Shown here: in pieces, positions 56,678 through 64,000 of the stretch
Position numbering within the stretch: the stretch's first letter is position 1
Layout of the letters: each line of letters starts with the position of its first letter
Source: Cyathus striatus
Lineage: Eukaryota > Basidiomycota > Agaricomycetes > Agaricales > Nidulariaceae
Direction: 5' to 3'
DNA length: 64,000 nucleotides
Assembly (NCBI GenBank): GCA_025738555.1
Contig: JAOVFP010000011.1
Span: forward strand, 4,464,001-4,528,000
Made by a program: the position numbers and the translations under genes
Notes under the pieces: model-generated
What the model was told of the DNA's origin: nothing
What the model saw: only the letters and a program-made list of their open reading frames with translations
The model's database searches: none

Positions 56678-59600
56678 TTACATAGGCTGAACAAGAGTGG
56701 GAGCTGGGCGCAGCGATTGTTGTTCAGCATAGTCTGGAGATTTGTAATCTGTGAACTTGAGAGCAGTTGAGAATGTGCCATCTGACACAAGCTGCAGCCC
56801 AGCAACGGAGGCTCCAGAGCTGTCGAGAGACCATAGAGATAGTGCTAGGGTGTTGGTCGACTTGCGGCGGAGAATTCTGTCATGGAGTCAGTTAAGTCTG
56901 GATTGCCACTATCGTTTCGCTGACATACCCAGCCGGAAGAACAAAGAGCGTTTGTGGTCTAGTATACAAATATTAAGTCTAGGTAGATTCCTAAATATTA
57001 TGAACCAGGGTCCAGCTTACCCGATGTTGTTTATGTACTTCCCCACCTGCCATCCATTCAAGTAGATTCGTACCCGGAAGTTAGATGTGATGTCACTCGG
57101 GGTAATAGACAGACGAATAGGAACATCGACGTCATCTGGAAGGGCCTAAAGCAGATATGAGGATTGGCTACGTATGTGATAGAGCTCGGTAGATACCAGA
57201 TCGAATGTTGTCCTGTAAAAGTTGATTCCTGCTCCAGACACTCCGTCGGTAACAGGGGATCCTGACTTCCAATCAGAGTCAGGGAATCCTGGAAGATGAG
57301 CACCAATGCGTTCGGCGTATAGACCACCTTCGTTCAGATATCCGCGGAACGTGTCGGGAGTGTTGGCTGCCCCACCCTTGCGCGCAATTCAGAGGGGAGT
57401 ACCATTACAGAGTGGCACATAGAATTTACCAAATTGCCCTGCAGCTTCCACAGGCCGAATGTGGAATTTCCTCCAATGATAGAATACCCTCTGACGCCTC
57501 GAGGTTCCTTACCGCTATTAGCTAAAGAAGGCGTTAACTGCATAATAAAGATGTTTATAAATCTACTCACTGCTTGTCTCTACAATACTGAGTGTGTAAG
57601 GTACGAGTGAGATTGAATTTTGTAAGGTGTTATGTATATATAAGCATCCTCACCCCATGTGGTCTAGATAATATTTCAGCCTTCGCTGAGAACTGTAAGG
57701 GTACACAATTACCTTGCAAAATTGTGAAAACATTATCTTGTCCGACACGAAGAGAACCACTAGGAATCTTCCAGGAGTCGCCTGTAAGACTGATGCTAGC
57801 GCTTCCTTGGCTTGAACCAAGGAATGCACCGTTAAGCCAAGCAGAATAGCCTCCCGCGAAACCATACTGAACAGTGGTGTTTATAGCGGTTTCCTGACCG
57901 GTTGCCGTGAAGTGACCTCGGAAGATGAGATTGCCCCCATAGAACCTGTGAGACGCAGTTTATACAAAGCTTGTAAACGGAGGGGGGATTAACCAACCCA
58001 TACTGCTGAGAGTATAGAACTACACTCCCAGCAAGAGGTGGAAGGTTCGTGTACTGTGTGTAGCATAAGTTACCTCCGTTACTCATGTAAGCAATGCTCG
58101 TACGCTCACATTTGTGGAAGTTAGATTCGCAGTGATGAAGCTTGAATCGTCAAACCCAGGATCAACCTCTGGTAGACTATCAAGAGATTAATCCAGGTTG
58201 AATCATGAAAGGGGACATATGTACTTACGTTCCAGAAACCTTCCATTCTGTAAGTTGCGGTAGCACGATGGGGGAGGCAGTGGATAATGAGCTAGTGAAT
58301 GATCCACGGCTGGTCTTGAGAACTTTCACACTATTTCCGTTCCAAGTTAGAGCAGTCACCGCTGGAGGCACAATAACTTCAATGGGCGTGGTCCCATTCA
58401 GGTCGCCGGTCTGAACAATCAGAAGGTTGCATCGCCCCCGAGGAACAAATACCTACTAATGCAAGTGTATTCCCCAAAATGGTGGCGGTTCTAACAATAT
58501 ATGGACCTGAAACTAGCACTCTAATATACAATTGAGATGACCATTGTCACAAGTAATGCATACAACTTACGTGTCGTTAGTTCCGATAGAAAAGTAAGAG
58601 CCAAAGGTTCCCGGGTGCGAAATGACGGGGGCGTGCCAGCTGTTGGCCGTTGCTTTATCTAGTATAACTGCGACTATGGAGGTGGACCCGCTTCTGATAG
58701 GAATGATTTGAGAACCGTTTAGTGTATAGCTAAGCGTGAAAGTTCCGTTGGCAAATGAACTGGAGACGTTGGGAGATGACGATGTATCTGCTACGGGTTT
58801 ATCCGAGAATAGGAAAGCCGTCTCGCCCGTTTGTCCTGGTGGTGCATATAGTATAACGTAGTCTGCGCCTCCGATGCTATATAGAAACCACGAGATTAAT
58901 AAATGTATCTACCGTACGGACCAATGCAAGATTAAAACTCACGTGGTCCATGTCATAATCCTGAAATGAAGGCGCATCAGTATACAGTCAGAATCGTAGG
59001 GCAAGAGGTACAGACGCACTCTGCGGTAGAATAAAGTATCTTTGCCTTGCTTTGGCCAAAAACGTAGTCTGTGACAATGATCTTGCTTTCCCTGCCGTTG
59101 AAGGTCAACGCGCCATTTACAGGGACTAACTTTTGGCCCTTAGAAGTCTGAACTGTAAGTTGTGTTGTCGTGAGGGCTGTCGAACTGTTGAATGAACCAC
59201 TAAGTACCAACTGTACTCGGGATCGGGCATGGACTTACGTGGAAGTATCATGACGAACGAAGTAGAAGCCTGCCCCGGTGTCTGGATTTCGTAGTTCTGC
59301 AGTATGTATAAGCGAAGATGTTGTGTAATTTGTGCCATTAGCGAGCAAGTTCGATCCAAGGAGATCGCGAGATACCCGAAGGAATAACCCTAACATATCT
59401 ATGTTAACCCACGCAATGTTTTTAATGGCTTTTAACAAACCCTGCAGCCTCATCTCGTTCATCTTGGGTGTCGCTACGCGATTCTCGTTGATACCTACGC
59501 AGAAGCCGCGTCAGTGGTTGAGACGAAAGCTAACGTAGAAATAGCCTCCTACCACCGCCGTAGTCATAAGACGAATAGCTGCGGGAAGACACTAATGAGC

Positions 59601-61338
59601 ACGGAGGCAATACGCGATAATACTATGGGTTGTAAACTCACACTGTTGGTTCTGCAGTATTACCCCAATTAGTTCCGCCAAAGAGCACTGAAATAGTGTT
59701 TCAATATGTAGATTAGTATCGGACCCCGCTGCCTGGTAACAGACTCACTGTAAATATCTATTTATTGGTTGTAGTTAGTATCAGGCAAGAGCTGTCTCGT
59801 CAGGCAACTCACTCAATATAGTTGCAGTTTGTGCGCTGAATAAAATAGTTCCTCATAACGAAAATATTGAGAATGATGTTGACTACTTACTAGTTCTCCT
59901 TGTAAAATACGTTCTCTACAGGGATATCAGTGATGTCTTCACAGGGAAAGGGTAACCGCATACCAAAGGTAGCATCAGTCAATCCGTTAGCTTTGGATGA
60001 AAAGCTTGCTAAGCCTAAGAATTTTCATCGAGTTTGTGAATCTCACAGTATTTTTCATAACCAGTTCCTCCGCGAGCTACCGATCCCCATCCAAGAAGGA
60101 ATCCCCCACCAAACTATATGCAAGGTAAATCGAACGATCATCCAACTTCCATGTGTATAGATTTACGCACTTCTGCTAAGCAAAGAGGATTACTCGGGGC
60201 AGAGCCTTCATGAGCAGAATAGTAGATAGATTGCACTTGTGCCCAGCTGTTTTGACCCTGTGGATAAGAGTCCCCACTGGTGGAAACATTTAGCTAATGA
60301 GTAGGTGGGGCGGGCTGGTTTGCATACCAGTATATATCAACGTGTGTACCAGGTTTATCGGGAGAGAAATTGCCTGTTTGACCAGAATGTTGATCATTGT
60401 GCGTGATTGCTGTCCAAAGAGACTAAGATACATCAACGACTCCAAAAGTAATCATTTGCACTCACGAATAACAATACCGTTCGCACGGTAGAGGTTAATG
60501 ATTGCTTGCATGTAGGGATTATTGTTTGTACCCGCACTATATTCATTTTCTGCTTGAACGAGGATGACTATGGAAGCGGTCGCTGTGTGGCCAACGAAGA
60601 CGAAGAAACGTGAACCTACTCGGTCCACCGTTAGTGATCTGATTTCTCGCAATAATCTTGCTGATAGATGTCATATACGGAGTCCAAGCTGCAACTACTT
60701 AGTTAACGAAAGAAGGCGCATAATGGACTACAAACCTTGCGTATAGTTTGGATTGTTATTTCTCAAGCTTCCGGCGATATTTCCAACCCAACCTGGGAAT
60801 CCACCGCCTGTAGTTTCCGCATCTGGGAAATTTCAACTTAATTGCAGATTGTATAATTAACAACCATATGCTTACTTATATATGGACCAGGGCTTGGTAC
60901 GTGAATGAGATAGAAGCATTAAGTTAAAAATTGTAGGACATACCGGGCAATTAGCCAAAGACCAGCTTTCTTAGCTTCGTCAATGAATCTCTGAGTATCT
61001 CGGTATGTTCCAGCTTCGAAGTCACCCTGACTGTTGTTAGTATTCGGGGTAGGAAAATGAACCGCCCAGTTATCATAAAAAGAAACTGTATTAAAGCCAT
61101 TGGCTTTGATCTTCTGAAATATGTCTGCCCATAAGTCCGGATTCCCTGGAAGCCTCCATGGATGAAACTCTGCAGACAGAATAAAGATGCGCTGCTCGTT
61201 TATAAAGAGGGAGTGAGGGTCCCATGCAACAACGTCCGTCAAACCAGTAGAGTTCCTAGGTAGAAGCGTGGAGCTCCTACCAGCGACGGCAGACAACGTA
61301 AAGCAGAAAGTCAGAAATCCAAGCCAGCGCAGCAACAT
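56678..61338 (-). CDS. lacA: Secreted beta-galactosidase, glycoside hydrolase family 35
   Basis: Extracellular enzyme that removes terminal beta-galactose from lactose, galactans or xyloglucan side chains. Residues 1-20 ([20 protein letters not shown]) form a signal peptide. The TIM-barrel start follows: [40 protein letters not shown] and [15 protein letters not shown]. The acid/base region [16 protein letters not shown], with Glu in NENEY-like context, is at about 60510-60560. Later exons show the fungal beta-sandwich domains, for example [19 protein letters not shown] and [20 protein letters not shown]. The C-terminus is [18 protein letters not shown]... ending LVQPM at 56678. The gene is cut by about twenty short introns, so I give outer limits only; I saw no clear lesion. 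The size matches fungal GH35 enzymes of about 1000 residues. Confidence 0.9.
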
Positions 61339-62219
61339 CAGGTTTAGATACAGAGCTCAGTCATGCTGTTTTGTTGGAACTTTATAGTCATGTTTCTCCG
61401 GAAGTATCCAAGTCTGTAGCTTCCTCTAACAAGGATTGCATGATACCTATAGCAGGTGACGCATTCAACCTTCTAATGATGATGTATACTAGTTAGCGGT
61501 GTAGAAAAGAAGTCCAGCGGTCCGCCAATCCGGTTCAACGTCGGGAATGGCGGTAAGACGGGAACTTCAGTAACTAGCCAAAATATTACATATAAGGATA
61601 CTTAGTTGGTTATGACTGCACGCAATTTCCGCGAGCTATTCAATCTACCCATGACTCTGCAAGTACGTGAGAAGGTTTTGTGCCTTTTGTGGTGATTATA
61701 CCCCATGTGTGGAATATTCATAATTTATACCGAAGGAGCCAACTGCTCATGCCAGTGTAAGTACATTCAAGGCACTTGGTAAATAATACGGAGTCCTGAC
61801 TGCATGAAATTGACGTTAGCCTGAGCTATATTCAGAGAGATGAACCGTACTAAAAAAAAAGTTGCTGAAGACTAAGTAATGTTGCTTGAGTGTTGCACTT
61901 TTCACTAGATACAGAGAAGATGCGCGGAAACAGAAAACTTGAGCGCTGAGCTGAAGCTCTCAGTTTGAGGTAATAAGATAGCAGCAACTCGTTACGGCGC
62001 GTTAAGGGCAAGTTAAGGGCCACGAGTAAGTATTGGACGAGTAACTCAAATAGCATCTGAAGTGACAACACGATCACGTGAGGTGACAGGTTTGTTGAAC
62101 GCGGCTGACAATGACCAACTCAGACACGGTGCATGTCTAAATATACTGTGTAACGGGGTGATGCGTTCTTCTGGACTTGCCTCAGTTCCCTACCATCGAA
62201 TACACTAGCGAAAGTCCAT
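61339..62219. other. Divergent intergenic region
   Basis: About 0.9 kb between the beta-galactosidase start (leftward) and the RING protein start (rightward). Both promoters should lie here. An ATCACGTGA palindrome at about 62071-62079 is a possible bHLH site. No gene recognised. Confidence 0.4.
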
Positions 62220-63627
62220 ATGTCATTGGTAGGAGCCAATTGCGCAATATGCTTCGAGAGCCACCGCCTGAATCAATTCCTAATCTTACCTTGTGGTGTG
62301 TTCCCGTGTCTCGATCCTATTTCTGCGTACACCTGTCTCAACCGGAACAACAGGACATGCACATTGCACGAGCTGCACGGAAAAATTGGCTGGAACTAGC
62401 AGACACTTCAACTGTCCATCGTGTCGAGCAAAGATTCCCAGAGCAGCTCCTCACAAAATATGTCTCGACGTCATCGATTCGAAAACGTTCTTCGCAACGG
62501 ACGTGATTGACAAACTAAACCAGATGGATGGGAACTCTAAGCTGAATACCGTTGAGAAGGCTGTGGAGAAGATAATCAAGGCATCCAAGATTGTTAAACA
62601 TGACGAGGAACTTGCCGTAAGTATGTGTTTCTACTTCTTAGTTCTGGCATCAATCATGTCCATTAGAGGAGACTCCTGGAAGCTATAGAACGATTTAAGG
62701 AACTTGTACCGGGGTTTCAGAGGGCGGAAAAGGCCGAGACCGAATTATTTGCACTGCGGCGTACCTTTGAAGAGAACGAAGGAAATCTGGCCACCAAAGC
62801 CAAACGTACGCAGGCACTAGAGAACGAGAATGAAACACTAAAACGCAAGCTCAAACTCAAAGAAGATGAACTGAAGCAAGCTGATTCAAAGCTGAAAACT
62901 GTGGAAAGAAATTGGGATACTAAACTGAAAAAGGCCGAGGAAGAGCGGGACACGGCACTAACGTTAGCTGAGAAAGCCACATCGGAATTCGTGAAAATGA
63001 AGGAAGATAATACCAAACTATTGAAATCTATGGAGGAAAGCGCCAATACCAACAAGATTCACAAGCGCCAATTAGAGTGGTACATCTCCAAAGTAAGAGT
63101 CTCTGCTCTCGAAGTCAACGTCATCTTACAATGTACACTTTCGCAGAACTCTGCTCAGTCCAAGGAAATCGCAACGCTCAAGGAACAGTGGAGTGATCTA
63201 CAGACAAAGCTAGCTGAGAAAGAGCAGGAGAAAGAAAACCTACAGTCCCAACTGGTAGAGGAGCAAGGAAATGAAAACTTTGCTTTTACCATGGAAGAAT
63301 CACAGTTTCCTAGAAGCGATAACCAGGTACATCACCCACAAATATTCAGCACCACCATGCTGACTGTTTCTATAGTGGTGTGGTAGCCACGACAATAGCT
63401 TCAACGAGTACTCGCTCGAGCTTGACGTCGAAGGCATGCCACCGTCTCAGTTTGGTTCTGCGTGGCAAACCAATAAACCACACTCGATGAACAAAACGAA
63501 ACTGCTCAAGAGGCCCATTTCTACGAGCGTAAATGCAGTATTCCCAATCAAGATAGATGCAAAAGGAAAACCGTTGGTACCGGTTCAGATAGGTCCTCGG
63601 GCAATGAAACGAGTTAGAATATTATAG
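62220..63627 (+). CDS. Small RING-finger protein with long coiled coil
   Basis: Probable E3 ubiquitin ligase or SUMO-related scaffold; partner unknown. Exons 62220-62295, 62354-62616, 62667-63092, 63147-63326 and 63376-63627 give 398 residues. The C3HC4 RING begins almost at the start: CAIC at residues 8-11, then PCGHAHCTSC across intron 1, and CPSCRAKI. This supports the ATG at 62220 (MSLVGANCAIC). Residues about 110-310 are a highly charged heptad-like coiled coil (LKRKLKLKEDELKQADSKLK). The C-terminal tail is basic and Pro/Lys-containing (KPLVPVQIGPRAMKRVRIL). The layout resembles N-terminal RING plus coiled-coil proteins involved in meiotic crossover control (Zip3/HEI10-like), but that is only a structural hint. 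The last acceptor was chosen because it alone avoids an early stop. Confidence 0.8.
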
Positions 63628-64000
63628 GAGCATATTGACACACACAGTAGCATTGGTTCTCGGTTGTAAAGTAGATTAACACCATAAACAAATAGAATAA
63701 TAAGATGATCCAAGGTATCACGAGCTTTCAAGTTGCGCACCGAGTACGTTCCTTCAATTTGCTCTACGAGTATCAGAGATCATAACCTTGTCATAACCAA
63801 CTTCTGAACGCCCATAATACCAGAAGGAAGCAAAAGAATGTGCAGCGTGGAACAGACATGAAAAGGGGATTGAGGATTGTCAGATGTACTTCAAAAATGC
63901 CGGAGGCCGTTGAATGCGAGGGGGTTACATGGAGTCTCAATCCATGTTGCTCGGTGATTGCATGTAATGTGTACACGGCCCTTCCCCTGCTGAAAGTTCC
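63628..64000. other. Window end, no gene seen
   Basis: The last 373 bases hold the 3' flank of the RING gene. The minus frame at 63791-63976 lacks motifs; part of a leftward neighbour may begin beyond the window. Confidence 0.35.

Overview
This is a stretch of nuclear DNA from a filamentous basidiomycete, most likely a mushroom-forming agaricomycete. Genes on both strands carry many short GT-AG introns of about 48-65 bases. There are pyrimidine-rich tracts before some start codons, a FunK1-type kinase typical of that group, and basidiomycete-style gene models throughout. No prokaryotic or viral gene block is seen.

Layout. Positions 1-9.2 kb hold conserved housekeeping genes: the 3' part of actin-related protein 2, a pyridoxal kinase on the opposite strand, and a large protein with three START-like lipid-binding regions and a C-terminal membrane anchor. 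Positions 9.2-17 kb hold a glutamine/proline/glycine-rich LisH-domain regulator of the Flo8/SomA/SSDP type. Its reading frame is broken twice, each time in a short C run. It is followed by a scrambled, intron-retaining copy of pieces of the same gene. Positions 17-24.5 kb hold a complete cytochrome P450 and a vezatin-like (peroxisomal myosin-binding) membrane protein, separated by 2.7 kb in which no gene was recognised.

Positions 25-42 kb are the most unusual part: nine head-to-tail copies of an intronless NmrA-like NAD(P)-binding gene. Five are intact (25055, 35423, 38212, 39747, 41109). One is split by a 2 kb insertion with GC-rich inverted ends (27621-30588). One has internal deletions and no standard start (about 32140). 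Two carry stops or frameshifts (33795, 36917). Before the third copy lies a decayed duplicate of the end of the vezatin-like gene, which suggests that early duplication units included the flanking gene.

Positions 42-64 kb hold ordinary single-copy genes: RNase H2 subunit C, a Ser/Thr-rich single-pass membrane protein, a FunK1 kinase, a U6 snRNA gene, a hexapeptide sugar O-acetyltransferase, a HIRIP3-like histone-chaperone protein in 12 exons, a secreted GH35 beta-galactosidase and a small RING/coiled-coil protein. Two miniature inverted-repeat elements (14.3 kb and 52.85 kb) share the end CACCTCAGAC and form one family.

The genes do not form an obvious pathway. The signal of the window is genome dynamics: local tandem duplication, rearrangement of copies and transposon insertion, beside a stable housekeeping background. 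Exon boundaries were placed by eye using splice consensus and frame continuity. Product names rest on recognised motifs, not on database searches.
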